From contig CACLAD010000005.1 in assembly GCA_902604715.1 (NCBI GenBank), forward strand, positions 1 to 64,000: a DNA stretch of 64,000 nucleotides. Reading direction: 5' to 3'. Positions within the stretch are counted from its first letter, which is position 1. Each line of letters begins with the position of its first letter. The translations under genes were made by a program, and so were the position numbers. The stretch is from an uncultured Bacteroidota bacterium (lineage in GTDB: Bacteria > Bacteroidota > Bacteroidia > Flavobacteriales > Flavobacteriaceae). Below are positions 43,600-54,000 of this stretch, piece after piece. The notes beneath the pieces are model-generated. The model ran no database searches, was not told the DNA's origin, and worked only from the letters and a program-made list of their open reading frames with translations.

Positions 43600-45894
43600 T
43601 TATCTAACCGTTATCTCTTTGGATAGATTATCAATGGATAATTTAAATTTTCCTGATTCGACAACAAACTGGTTATCAGAATTTGCAAATGCCAATTCAC
43701 TAACTGGAAGTTCAAATGTAATTGTTTTCATTTCACCAGCTTTAAGTTCAATTTTATCAAAATCTCTAAGTCTTTTTACATCAGGTGTCAAAGAAGCGTA
43801 CAAGTCTGAAGAATAAAGCTGAACAGTTTCAGAGCCATCAATTTTACCGGAATTTTTGACATTTACTGATATTTTTATTGAATCATCTAAATTAAACTGG
43901 TCATTATTTATTTCTAGATTACTGTAGGTAAATTCAGAATAACTTAAACCAAAACCAAAATCATATAGATTATTTACTTCACCAACGTAATTATAAGCAC
44001 CTTGAGAATTATTTTGAACCTCAGATGGCTTGAAGTAATAAGGAATTAAAGAATTAGGATAAGCGGGATATGTGTAAGGTAACTTACCAGATGGATTTAC
44101 TTTTCCAGAAAAAATATCAGAAAGTGCATCACCCCCAAAATTCCCAGGCAAATAAATATTGACAATAGCACTCATAAATGGTTCTATATCAGTAATTAAT
44201 CTTGGTCTTCCAATATTTAAAATTAAAATAATTGGCTTTCCAGTTTCGGCTAATTTTTTAGCTAGCTTTATTTGTAATTGGTGTAAGTTAAGGTCATTTA
44301 AATCTCCTGGCTTTTCAGTATAGGTGTTTTCGCCTAGACAAAGAACGATATAATCAGATTTACTAGCTTCACTAACTGCTTTATTTATATCATCTTCAAC
44401 CATATCATAGTAGCTTCCATTTTCCTTGTATGAAACACCAGAAACATATTTAACATTATCTTTTCCATATTTGTTTGCTAGGGCCTCAAAAATTGTATTA
44501 AAATCTCCAGCAAATTTATCAGTCAATTCACCCTGCCAAGAATATGACCAAGCACCATTCAGAGTTCTCATATTATTTCCGTTAGGTCCAGCAACAAGAA
44601 TTCTTGGTTTTCCTTTTATCGGTAATATGTTGTTATTATTTTTTAATAAAGTAATCGATTCAGAAGCAGCTTTATAAGCAAGTTGGTGGTGCTTTTTTGA
44701 GCCAAAATCTAGGTAATCTTCATAATTGGTGACCGGATTTTGAAAAAGGTCAAGTTCAAACTTAAGCTCTAAAATTCTTTTTACAGCATCATCGATTCTG
44801 TCCATACTTACCTCCCCGTCTTCAACAAGTTCGACTAAATCATTAAAAAATTGCTCATACTCATATGGAACCATGGACATATCAATACCAGCATTTATTG
44901 CAATTTTAACTGCTTCTTTTTGAGTTTTTGCAACTTTATCCCTGTTATGAAGCTTTCTAATATCCTCCCAGTCGGTTAAGATAACTCCCTGAAAACCTAA
45001 TTTATTCCTCAAAATATTAATGAGTAAGTTGTAATCTGCATGAACTGGTATTCCGTTAATAAGCCCTGAATTTATCATAACAGTTTTGGCACCAGCTTCA
45101 ATTGCTTTCTTGAATGACTCGATATGATATTCGCTTAAAACATTATCAGGTATATAAGCAGGGGTTCTATCTTTCCCAGAAATTGTTGCATGATATCCTA
45201 CAAAATGCTTCATGCAAGCTGCTACTTTATGTTTATTTGAAACATTATTATCAAAACCTTGATAGCCTTTAATCATTTCTACACCAAACCTTTCTACTAA
45301 AAGAGGGTCTTCACCAAAAGTTTCAAATTGTCTTGGAAATCGGGGATCTAATCCAAGATCAAGTACAGGCGAAAAATTCCATGGTATACTGGAGGCTCTG
45401 GTCTCATAAGCACAAACCTGCGCCATATTATAAGCATTTTCAGGATTCCAACTTGCTGCAGTTGTGATTTGTTGTGGAAACATTGTTGCCCCATCTGTGT
45501 AAGTTGTTCCATGTATAGCATCAATTCCGTAAATAACAGGGATTCCAAGTCGATTATTATTCATGGCAATCTTTTGAATTTTTGAAATATTTTTAAACCA
45601 CACACTTGGTTTCTGTGCTGTATTATTGATTGTATTTAGAACTGACCCTACTTTGAAATCAACCAATGCCTTATTTGCTCTACTATCATCAATTTCCATT
45701 GGAAAGGACGATGAAAATCTGTTTGGTCCCTTAGCAATAACTGTAAGATTAATTTGTGTCATTTGACCAACTTTTTCTTCTAATGTCATTTGAGAAATTA
45801 GATCATTGACAAATTTTTCTTTTTCATTACCCAACGACTCATTTGAGGATATTACAAGTAATAAAATAAAAAGGGAGTGTATATATTTTTTCAT
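43600..45894 (-). CDS. bglX: Glycoside hydrolase family 3 beta-glucosidase (BglX-like)
   Basis: A 764-residue periplasmic or surface glycosidase with a signal peptide (MKKYIHSLFILLLVISSNES). The GH3 N-terminal barrel includes LGIPVIYGIDAIHGTTY, FSPVLDLGLDPRFPR, AACMKHFVGYHA and the nucleophile Asp308 in GVILTDWEDIRK. The C-terminal sandwich (ILVAGPNGNNM, LCLGENTYTEKPGDLNDL with the likely acid/base region, LPYTYPAYP) and a fibronectin-III-like domain (IKISVNVKNSGKIDGSETVQ) complete the BglX layout. In this locus it would remove terminal glucose from beta-1,3-gluco-oligosaccharides released by the GH16 enzyme 5 bases upstream. Confidence 0.93.
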   Translation of the reverse strand: MKKYIHSLFILLLVISSNESLGNEKEKFVNDLISQMTLEEKVGQMTQINLTVIAKGPNRFSSSFPMEIDDSRANKALVDFKVGSVLNTINNTAQKPSVWFKNISKIQKIAMNNNRLGIPVIYGIDAIHGTTYTDGATMFPQQITTAASWNPENAYNMAQVCAYETRASSIPWNFSPVLDLGLDPRFPRQFETFGEDPLLVERFGVEMIKGYQGFDNNVSNKHKVAACMKHFVGYHATISGKDRTPAYIPDNVLSEYHIESFKKAIEAGAKTVMINSGLINGIPVHADYNLLINILRNKLGFQGVILTDWEDIRKLHNRDKVAKTQKEAVKIAINAGIDMSMVPYEYEQFFNDLVELVEDGEVSMDRIDDAVKRILELKFELDLFQNPVTNYEDYLDFGSKKHHQLAYKAASESITLLKNNNNILPIKGKPRILVAGPNGNNMRTLNGAWSYSWQGELTDKFAGDFNTIFEALANKYGKDNVKYVSGVSYKENGSYYDMVEDDINKAVSEASKSDYIVLCLGENTYTEKPGDLNDLNLHQLQIKLAKKLAETGKPIILILNIGRPRLITDIEPFMSAIVNIYLPGNFGGDALSDIFSGKVNPSGKLPYTYPAYPNSLIPYYFKPSEVQNNSQGAYNYVGEVNNLYDFGFGLSYSEFTYSNLEINNDQFNLDDSIKISVNVKNSGKIDGSETVQLYSSDLYASLTPDVKRLRDFDKIELKAGEMKTITFELPVSELAFANSDNQFVVESGKFKLSIDNLSKEITVR

Positions 45895-45899
45895 AATTT

Positions 45900-47000
45900 T
45901 TACTGATAAACTCTAATATAATCAACTTCCATGGTTGATTCGTTAAACTGAGGATCTACATCGAACCAATGGCCGCCCATTGCAACATTTAATATAAAAA
46001 ACATTTCTTGGTCGAATGGCCAACTTTGGGAATCTTGAGGAGATGGTGAGTATGTGTAATATAGTACATCATCAACAAAAAACTGAATTCTATTTTCATT
46101 CCAATCAATTGAATAGATGTGAAATTCTTCATGGTAATCGTTAACGGTTGTATAGCCATGAGTCCAAGTATCTCCATGACTCATTGGAGTATGAATTGAT
46201 CCTGCTATGACAGTAGGATCATGACCCCAGTGCTCCATAATATCTATTTCTCCACACGCTGGCCATCCAACTTCATTGAAGTTTGCTCCAAGTAACCAAA
46301 GAGCAGGCCAAGTACCACTGCCAGTAGGTAATTTAGCTCTAATATCGACCCTACCGTATTGGAATTCAAATTTATTCTTTGTAATAATTCTTGCAGACGT
46401 ATATTCATATCCAGCAATATTTTCCCTCATCGCTGTAATCTTTAAAACTCCGTCTTCAACTTTAACATTATTTAAACTACTTGTATAATATTGAAATTCA
46501 CCATTACCCCAACCCCAATCACCGTTACCAATTTCATGAGTCCAAGTATTAGAATCTACAGCGCCATTGTAATTAAACTCCTCAGACCATGTAGCTTCAG
46601 GTGCTTCACCTTCAACATACAAATCAAATGTTTGAAAAGTACTAGTGTAATGACCTGTTGATGAGTAGGCATATACATACAATGTATACGAATTTAAACC
46701 TTCACTAGTGTAAGAGTATTCAGTTTGACCACTGCTTGATTGCTCAGTAACGCCACCTCCAAATCTAAACTCATAGTTTACAGCATCAGTAGCAGTAGCA
46801 GTACAAATAATTGATCCAGAACCATCACCATTTGGATTTGAGTCATTTTGACCAACAATACTAATATCAAGCGTTAAATTAGAAGGAACTATAACCTCAG
46901 AGTTGCCATTTGAATTATTATTAGAATCACCAGGTCCCTCAGATGAACAAGCAATTACAAAAAACATTGAAAAAATTGTAATTTTTAAATAATTTTTCAT
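45900..47000 (-). CDS. GH16 endo-beta-1,3-glucanase (laminarinase-like) lipoprotein
   Basis: A 366-residue lipoprotein (MKNYLKITIFSMFFVIACSS). An N-terminal PKD-like sandwich (about 40-130, with NPNGDGSGSIICTATATDA) precedes a GH16 catalytic domain (about 135-366). The catalytic signature is GEIDIMEHWG with nucleophile Glu251 and acid/base Glu256; WPALWLLGANF, GRVDIRAKLPTGSG and FFILNVAMGGHW are typical of laminarinases, and it ends MEVDYIRVYQ. It would cut laminarin at the cell surface. Its N-terminal module is homologous to that of the upstream lipoprotein, suggesting a shared glycan- or surface-binding role. Confidence 0.93.
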   Translation of the reverse strand: MKNYLKITIFSMFFVIACSSEGPGDSNNNSNGNSEVIVPSNLTLDISIVGQNDSNPNGDGSGSIICTATATDAVNYEFRFGGGVTEQSSSGQTEYSYTSEGLNSYTLYVYAYSSTGHYTSTFQTFDLYVEGEAPEATWSEEFNYNGAVDSNTWTHEIGNGDWGWGNGEFQYYTSSLNNVKVEDGVLKITAMRENIAGYEYTSARIITKNKFEFQYGRVDIRAKLPTGSGTWPALWLLGANFNEVGWPACGEIDIMEHWGHDPTVIAGSIHTPMSHGDTWTHGYTTVNDYHEEFHIYSIDWNENRIQFFVDDVLYYTYSPSPQDSQSWPFDQEMFFILNVAMGGHWFDVDPQFNESTMEVDYIRVYQ

Positions 47001-47021
47001 GATAATGGTTAGAGTTTGACA

Positions 47022-47059
47022 AATATAAAAATAAGAGAGAAGTTTAATAAACTTCTCTC
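47022..47059 (-). terminator. Intra-PUL hairpin with T-rich tail
   Basis: An 11-bp perfect stem, GAGAGAAGTTT pairing with AAACTTCTCTC around a 3-base loop (stem 47035-47045 and 47049-47059). On the minus strand it is followed by TTATTTTTA. It stands between the lipoprotein gene ending at 47085 and the GH16 gene beginning at 47000. It could end or attenuate the susC-to-lipoprotein message or protect its 3' end, lowering expression of the two hydrolases. Confidence 0.7.
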
Positions 47060-47084
47060 ATAAAAATTTTAATAATAGATAATT

Positions 47085-47972
47085 TTATTCCTGGTTAGTT
47101 ATTTTTATAAACCACCCGTTGGTGTCAAACCCTACTGTCCTTAAGTATATTTCATTTGAGCTCCTGTAAAGTATAGTATAGGAGTGGTTTCCACCAACAT
47201 AAAACCCGGCAAAACCAGTTCCTGAAAAATTCAAGATAAGATTTCCATTATCCTCAGAAACTGTCCAATTTGAATTGAAGTTGTCTGCAGGATAATATAA
47301 ATGCTCATTGTCTGAATTTGGATCTCCCAATCCTTGATTACCGAAAAAATCCTCTTCCAGTGGAGGGGCTTTTCCAAAAATACTTCCCTGAGTTTGATAT
47401 TCCATTGTTCCATCTGCTGTAAACACCATTCTGTCATCATACATAGCGGTATCAGCTTTGTCATATGGACCCGCATTCCACCATAAAGCAACTCCATCAG
47501 GTGCCATATCATCTGCTGGGCCAACACCCATATGCGCAGGTGCTTCAGCCATAACTCTCCAACTTCCTGTTGTCAATGCGGCTACTAGATCAGCAGGAGG
47601 CTCAAATGTATATAGGACCTCAACTGAAGTTGAGCCGTTGGACATCACCCCAGCTGTTCCTGAGGCGATAACTTCAACAGTATAAACATGTACACCCGTG
47701 TTAGTAAATCTTGTTGTAAATACCCCACTTGGAACCATATATTCTACCCCATTTTGTATAAACTTATAAGTAATAGCATCAGCAGCAGTTGCAGTAAATG
47801 TAACATAACCACTACCATCACCATATGGATTATCAGCATCAGCTCCTTGAAGGGAAACAGATATTGTTAGGTTAGTTGGACTTAATATATCTCCGAATTC
47901 ATATTCTTCTTTCTCACATGAAGTGAAAATGAACAGAGAAAAAGCTGTAAGTAAAAAATTTATTCTTTTCAT
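47085..47972 (-). CDS. Surface lipoprotein, probable glycan-binding protein of the PUL
   Basis: A 295-residue lipoprotein (signal MKRINFLLTAFSLFIFTSCE). The N-terminal PKD-like domain (about 30-125) contains NPYGDGSGYVTFTATAADA, matching the same-position module in the GH16 enzyme. The C-terminal part (about 135-295) has GSWRVMAEAPAHMGVGP, aromatic-rich strands (WWNAGPYDKADTAMYDDRMVF) and WTVSEDNGNLILNFSG, a lipocalin-like pattern seen in many PUL-encoded proteins. No hydrolase motif is visible. By position it is a surface glycan-binding protein candidate (SusE/F-like), inferred rather than demonstrated. Confidence 0.75.
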   Translation of the reverse strand: MKRINFLLTAFSLFIFTSCEKEEYEFGDILSPTNLTISVSLQGADADNPYGDGSGYVTFTATAADAITYKFIQNGVEYMVPSGVFTTRFTNTGVHVYTVEVIASGTAGVMSNGSTSVEVLYTFEPPADLVAALTTGSWRVMAEAPAHMGVGPADDMAPDGVALWWNAGPYDKADTAMYDDRMVFTADGTMEYQTQGSIFGKAPPLEEDFFGNQGLGDPNSDNEHLYYPADNFNSNWTVSEDNGNLILNFSGTGFAGFYVGGNHSYTILYRSSNEIYLRTVGFDTNGWFIKITNQE

Positions 47973-47981
47973 AGTATTATT

Positions 47982-49541
47982 TTAATCAATTAATTGAATT
48001 TCATCAACTCTATATGTTGCACCAGCTGTATTCCCAAAATCATAAAATACAATGAATGATACATATTCCAAATCAGGTGCTCCCGTAAAATCATAAACAA
48101 GTGTTTCCCATTGATTTGCAACAGTCGTTGTCATATCAACCTCATGAGTTAAACCTGCGACATTTCCAGCACTTGTTTCAAGTTTAACTTTTACAACTTT
48201 TCCAGTTTCTGGTGCATATGATTTAAGATGAATTTGACTTGCGCCGTTGAAATCAATTACATCAACTGCAAAGCCCATTCCACCCCATACTTCAGCACCA
48301 TCGTCTTTGACAAATTGAAGAACATTTCCAGTTGTATTTTCGCCTGAAGGGTCAGGGTTTGAAATCACTTGAACACTACCAACGCCACCAAAAGAAAAGC
48401 TTTCCGGAACATCTTCTTCAAAATTTTCTATTCCTTGAATATACTCTCCTATACCAACCTCAACGTCATCAAAGTGATATACTCCTGAATCTTGATTACC
48501 AAAATCATAGAATACAATTGCGGTTATATAATCTAAATCTGGAGCTCCAGAAAAATCATATGTAAGAATTTCCCATTGATTAGCAACAGTGGTTACCATA
48601 TCAAATTCATAAGTTAATCCAGAAACATTTCCAGCACTAGTTTCAAGTTTAACTTTGACTACTTTTCCAACTTCAGGGGCGTATGACTTTAGTCTTAATA
48701 CATTATTGCCATTGAAATTTATATACCCATCAACAGCGAATCCCATCCCTCCCCATACTTCGGCACCTTGATCTTTAGTGCATTGCAATACATTTGCTGA
48801 AGAGTTTATACCTGAATTGTCCGGATTTGCTACAACTTGTACATTGCCAACACCACCAAATGAAAAATTACTAGGAACTTCACCTTCAAAATCTTCAAAA
48901 GTTGAAAACCCATCAAATACTGGAGGGTCAGTAATAACAACATCCTCTGAATATTGAGTGGTAGCGGAGCCACCACTCAGAGCGGTCACTATTAAGTTAT
49001 ATGTACCAGCTGATTCATAAGTATGAGACAATTGCTCGCCTAATTGCATTGGTGTAGCATCGCCCCCAGCCTCATCTCCAAATAATACTTCGAAAGATGT
49101 TGCATAATCCGCTGTAGCAGATACCAATATATTGTATGAACCAGATGAACTAATCAAATTAACAACTAGGTTTTCTGGAGCAATAAATGCAACAACAATT
49201 GTAACATTTCCTTCAGCAGTAGAGCCATCAAGTGCAGTTCCAATAATGGTTGCTTCATATGTTCCTTCCATGTAAACGTGATCAGTACTATTTCCTGGAT
49301 TTATTGACCCTGAGATATCAGACCCATCACCATAATCAACATGAAAAGTAACTACCCCCTCTCCAGTTGGTGTAATAGTAACAAGTCCTGTATTGTCTTG
49401 GGTAATACTAACCAAAGCTGATATATTAGTAGGTTCTGAAATTGTACCTACAAAATCAGCATTACTTTCATTTTCATCAACACAACTTATTATGAAAGCA
49501 GTTAAGAAAAATAGTCCTATAAAATTTTTTAATATTCTCAT
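47982..49541 (-). CDS. PUL lipoprotein with PKD domains and duplicated carbohydrate-binding-like domain
   Basis: I start at ATG 49541 (MRILKNFIGLFFLTAFIISC), which gives a proper lipoprotein signal and clears the susD end; the frame opens ten codons earlier inside susD. The 519-residue protein has two PKD-like sandwiches (about 35-200, for example VTFHVDYGDGSD and SYNILVSATADYATSFEV), then two near-identical domains of about 150 residues, each with FSFGGVG, GAEVWGGMGFAVD, LKSYAPE.GKVVKVKLETSAGNV and TVANQWE. These beta-rich domains look like carbohydrate-binding modules. Role by context: surface glycan-binding protein beside SusD. Confidence 0.8.
   Translation of the reverse strand: MRILKNFIGLFFLTAFIISCVDENESNADFVGTISEPTNISALVSITQDNTGLVTITPTGEGVVTFHVDYGDGSDISGSINPGNSTDHVYMEGTYEATIIGTALDGSTAEGNVTIVVAFIAPENLVVNLISSSGSYNILVSATADYATSFEVLFGDEAGGDATPMQLGEQLSHTYESAGTYNLIVTALSGGSATTQYSEDVVITDPPVFDGFSTFEDFEGEVPSNFSFGGVGNVQVVANPDNSGINSSANVLQCTKDQGAEVWGGMGFAVDGYINFNGNNVLRLKSYAPEVGKVVKVKLETSAGNVSGLTYEFDMVTTVANQWEILTYDFSGAPDLDYITAIVFYDFGNQDSGVYHFDDVEVGIGEYIQGIENFEEDVPESFSFGGVGSVQVISNPDPSGENTTGNVLQFVKDDGAEVWGGMGFAVDVIDFNGASQIHLKSYAPETGKVVKVKLETSAGNVAGLTHEVDMTTTVANQWETLVYDFTGAPDLEYVSFIVFYDFGNTAGATYRVDEIQLID
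47990..48900 (-). repeat. Tandem duplication inside the glycan-binding lipoprotein gene
   Basis: Two coding units lie in tandem with an offset of 465 bases (155 residues), judged from the matching CCCATTGATT core near 48107 and 48572. The segments encoding WGGMGFAVD, KVVKVKLETSAGNV and VANQWE recur with mostly synonymous or conservative changes, so the duplication is fairly recent. Confidence 0.85.
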
Positions 49542-49557
49542 ATAAATTATTGTTAGT

Positions 49558-51018
49558 TTAATATCCTGCATTTTGTGTTAGTCCAGAAATGTCGACTTCC
49601 TGCTGAGGAATAGGAAAAACTTCATGTTTACCCTCAACAAATCCAGCAATTAATGATGATGCTCGCCCTGTTCTAACTAAATCGAAAAATCTGTGACCCT
49701 CTAGAGAAAGTTCAAATTTTCTTTCTTCCCATATTGCATCTGTTAATGCACTACCTGAAGCAGAAATATCATTATCATCACCTCCAAAAGCTCTTCTTCT
49801 AACTTGATTTAAAAATTCCTGAGCTAGTCCATCATCAATACCACCACGATTGTAGGCTTCAGCCGCCATTAATAATACATCTGAGTATCTGATAATTCTG
49901 AAATTAGTAAGGTAATTTAACTCTGTTTGACCTCCTGATTCACCTGCTCTTGGAATATATTTATTATTAAAGTAACCTGTATGGTCATATCCTTCAGTGT
50001 AGCTTGCGCCAGTAGTAGCTGCAAAAGCCTCAATATCTAAAACCGTTGCATCTCTTCTTGAATCTCCTTCTTCAAAAGAGTTATAGAATTCTTCCGTTGG
50101 AACATTAAAACTCCAACCCTGAGCATACTCTGGACCACTCCATCCTCTTGGTCCATTCATTATAATTGCATAATTTCCTTCACTACAATGAGCACATCCC
50201 CAATCATACCAGTTTGATTGATTAGAATATTGGATTTCAAATACTGATTCTGGACCATTTTCTCCAAATCTTAAAAACTGACTTCCGTAGTCAGATACTA
50301 ATGAATAAACACCAATTACATTATCAAGTGCAGAAGCAGCTTCTGCAAACTTATCTTGATAAAGTAGAACTTTACCTAATAATGCATATGCAGTATATTT
50401 GTTAACTCTACCCACTTGCGATTGAGAATTTGGTAAACTAGCAATTGCATTCTGTAGATCTAACTCAATTTGAGCATATACTTCATCTTTAGGTGTTCTC
50501 ATTAGAGTGCCGGCCTGACCAGCAGTAAGTCTTGCTTCAGTGAATAAAGGCACGTCACCAAAGAACTTTACTAGTTCAAAATAGTAATAAGCTCTTAGAA
50601 AATAAACTTCACCATACATAGCTTCCTTTCCTTCAAAGTCTATATTTGCTTTATTTTCTTCCATATAATTTGCTCTATTTACACCTTCATATAAAAACTG
50701 CCATATTTGTCTAAGCACATTATTTTCGGGGTAATGAGTCATATCATCAATCTGTTGAATTCCGATATAATCGGTTGCACTCTCGCCTCCACATAATGTT
50801 ATTTCTGAAGCAATTGCACCAAGTTGAATGTTGAAAAACAACCATTGTAAAACGTCATATGTACCTACTAGAGCTGCATCATAATCAGCTTCTTGTTGAA
50901 AATAAATTTCAGAAGTAATTTGATACCCCTCTATTGCTTCATAATCAACATGATCAGTACATCTGTTGAAAAGTGAAGTAACTAAAATCAGTAATAATAT
51001 TTTCTTTAAATTTTTCAT
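49558..51018 (-). CDS. SusD/RagB-family glycan-binding outer-membrane lipoprotein
   Basis: A 486-residue lipoprotein (MKNLKKILLLILVTSLFNRC) that forms the lid of the SusC channel. N-terminal SusD-like helices contain YDVLQWLFFNIQLGAIASE and YGEVYFLRAYYYFELVKFFGDVP (TPR-like), PKDEVYAQIELDLQNAIASL and YTAYALLGKVLLYQ. The RagB/SusD C-terminal part includes NFRIIRYSDVLLMAAEAYNRGG, IWEERKFELSLEGHRFFDLVRTG with family-typical W-E-R-x-x-E-L-x-x-E-G-x-R-x-x-D-L, and VFPIPQQEVD. It is encoded 11 bases after susC, as usual. Confidence 0.96.
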   Translation of the reverse strand: MKNLKKILLLILVTSLFNRCTDHVDYEAIEGYQITSEIYFQQEADYDAALVGTYDVLQWLFFNIQLGAIASEITLCGGESATDYIGIQQIDDMTHYPENNVLRQIWQFLYEGVNRANYMEENKANIDFEGKEAMYGEVYFLRAYYYFELVKFFGDVPLFTEARLTAGQAGTLMRTPKDEVYAQIELDLQNAIASLPNSQSQVGRVNKYTAYALLGKVLLYQDKFAEAASALDNVIGVYSLVSDYGSQFLRFGENGPESVFEIQYSNQSNWYDWGCAHCSEGNYAIIMNGPRGWSGPEYAQGWSFNVPTEEFYNSFEEGDSRRDATVLDIEAFAATTGASYTEGYDHTGYFNNKYIPRAGESGGQTELNYLTNFRIIRYSDVLLMAAEAYNRGGIDDGLAQEFLNQVRRRAFGGDDNDISASGSALTDAIWEERKFELSLEGHRFFDLVRTGRASSLIAGFVEGKHEVFPIPQQEVDISGLTQNAGY

Positions 51019-51029
51019 ATTATTTTATT

Positions 51030-54000
51030 TTAAAATTTAATATTTACACCCATTGACCAAATTCGCGGTTGTGGATAAGTTCCATAATCAATTCCTGTGT
51101 TTAAAACACCACCAACTGAAATTTCAGGATCATATCCAGAGTAATCAGTTAAGGTAAGAGCGTTCTTAACTTGAACATAAGCCCTAACCTCGTCAAAACC
51201 CCAAACATCTACTAGAGAGACAGGGAATGAATATCCAAGCTGTATGTTTTTAATCCTTAAATAACTACCATCTTCTATATACCTGTCAGATGCTCTGCTG
51301 TTATTATTAGAATCAACGAATGTTACTCTTGGTTCGTCAAAACTTGTTCCAGGACCTGTCCATCTTGATAAAGTTGAAGCAAATCTATTCGTATAATTAA
51401 GATTTCTCTCATAAGCTCTATAGATATCATTTCCAACTGATGCATAAGCGAATAAACTTAAATCAAATGCTTTATAGTCTAGATTTAAATTCCATCCAAT
51501 GGTAAAGTCTGGAAATGGATCTCCAATTTGTGTTCTGTCATTATCGTTAACAATTCCATCACCATTAACATCTACAAATCTGATATCTCCAGGTACTGCA
51601 CCATTTTGAGTAGCATGATTATTAACTTCGTCTTGGGTTTGAAAAATACCATCTGTTACATATCCAAAGAAATAGCCTGGAGAAAACCCTTCTTCAAATC
51701 TTACAATATTTCTATAGGGGATGCCATAACCTGCTCCCCATATATATTTATCTCCATTATTTATCGAAATAACTTCATTTTCAGCTGTTGTGAAATTTAT
51801 ATCAGATGAAATTGATAAACCTCCAACTGATGTATCAAGAGAAATTGTAGCATCTAAACCAGTACTCTCTGTACTTCCAATATTTGTTGTAGGATAAGAT
51901 GGTACTCCTAGATAAAGGGATAGATTTGGACTAAATAACAAGTCATCCACTGTCTTTTTAAAATAATCTACCGAAAGAGAAACCTTATCGTTAAATACTC
52001 TTGTATCAATTCCAACATTCATTTGAACTTGATTTTCCCATGAAACATCATCATTAGGAATTGATCCTAAAGATGAACCAGGTGTGATTGTACCGCTAAA
52101 TACATAGCTTGGGAATGTTGAAATCAAGGAAAATTGAGGGTTTATATTATCGTTTCCCAGGGTACCGTAACTAGCTCTAAATTTAAGGTAATCTAGAACG
52201 GGCATTTCATCAAAAAAATCTTCTTTTGAAACAACCCATCCAATTGATGCAGATGGGAAAAATCCAAATTTATTATTTTTTCCAAATGATGTACTTCCAT
52301 CTACTCTTACTGTAAAAGAAGCATAGTATTTTTCATTATAGTCATATAAAACCCTTCCAAAGTAGGATAAATTTCTATTAACGTATTGCCATGAACCTGA
52401 TGTTTGTTGCGTAGCATTCCCTGTAGCTGCACTTACATCAGCATAATCCCATGAGTTAAATGGAACATCTTCATTAGTTGCTGAAATATTACTTCCTTTT
52501 CCTTCCCCTATTGAGAAACCGGCGACGGTTTGAAAGTTGTGATTTTCGTTAATTGAAAAATCATAATTTCCATAAAGCTCATATGTATAGTTGAAGAAAT
52601 TTGTATTTCCTTCAAATACTCTGTTATGAGTTGACGTAATATTTCCTTCACTATCGATTGTAACGATTGGGGTTAAATCAGGATTCGCATTTGTTTGGTT
52701 ATGTCCTGTTCCATAAAACTGGAAAGGAACAAATCCTTTATCATAAATATTAACATATGTGTAACCAAATCTAGAAGTTATATTTAGATTTTCCATTAGC
52801 TCGTATTGGAGTTCAATTTTACCTTGAATCTTGTCAACTTTATTTTCATTGTAAGTATTGTCAATTTGGGCTAAAGGATTAACAATTTCTTGTGTAATCG
52901 TTTCGCTGATTCCAAAAGTGCCATTTTCAAAAGGACTGACTGTTGGGTCAAAATTTAATGCATTAGACAGTACACTTGTTATTCCATTCTCGGCTAAACT
53001 TTTACCTTTAATATTTGAATAATTAGTGTTAATTAACAGCTTGGTTTTTTCACTCAAGTCCGTATTGAAATTTGTTGTGAAGTTGGTTCTGTTAAAGAAT
53101 GACTTTTCTCCACCAGCAACTACACCATCTTGACCGGTATATCCCGCAGACACATAATAAGAAGTATTTTCACTACCCCCAGATGCAGTTATTGAGTGAT
53201 TAACTATCGGTGCGTCTACTAAAACTTCATCCTGCCAATTTGAACCAACACCAAAATCAGAAATATTTGGAAATACAATTCCTTCTCCCGCATTTACACT
53301 AGCTTCATTAAGTATAGCTGCATATTCACTTGCATTAAGAACATCAATAGTTTTAACAACCTGTTGAGAACCAACAGATGTACTAAAAGTAAATTTAGTT
53401 TCTGAATTTCTTTCACCAGATTTAGTGGTTATTACAATAACTCCACTGCCACCTTTTACCCCATAAATTGAGGCTAAAGCAGCGTCTTTTAAAACATTTA
53501 CGGATTTGACATCGTTTGGATTTAAAGAATTCAGATCATCAATTGATGCAGATATTCCATCGATAATCACAAGTGGATCATTTCCAGCATAAGAGGTTAT
53601 CCCTCTGATTAAAACAGTTGGTTTAGAACCTGGGGAACCACTTGAAATAATGTTTATTCCAGATGCTTGTCCCTGTAAAGCGTCTTCAACTCTTACAGGC
53701 GAAGATGCTTCGATTGCATCTGCATTTACTGTAGAAACAGCACCAGAAATATCACTTAATTTTTGAGACCCATAGCCGATTACTATTATCTCATCTAATT
53801 CACTAAGATCTTTATCCATCAAGACTGATATATTGTCAGAAAGTACGTCTGTTGGTGAAATTTTTAAGTTCAAAGTTTTATAACCAACATAGCTAAAAAC
53901 TAATGTTGATCCAGATTCAAAATTTGATATGGTGAAATTACCATCAAAATCTGAGACAGCTCCTTGATTTTGTCCTTGGATAACAATATTAACGCCTACT

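Noticed and set aside
47231-47870. Alternative frames in the PUL lipoprotein genes
   Set aside because: Low-complexity shadows of Thr/Ser-rich coding sequence with no signal peptide or domain pattern.
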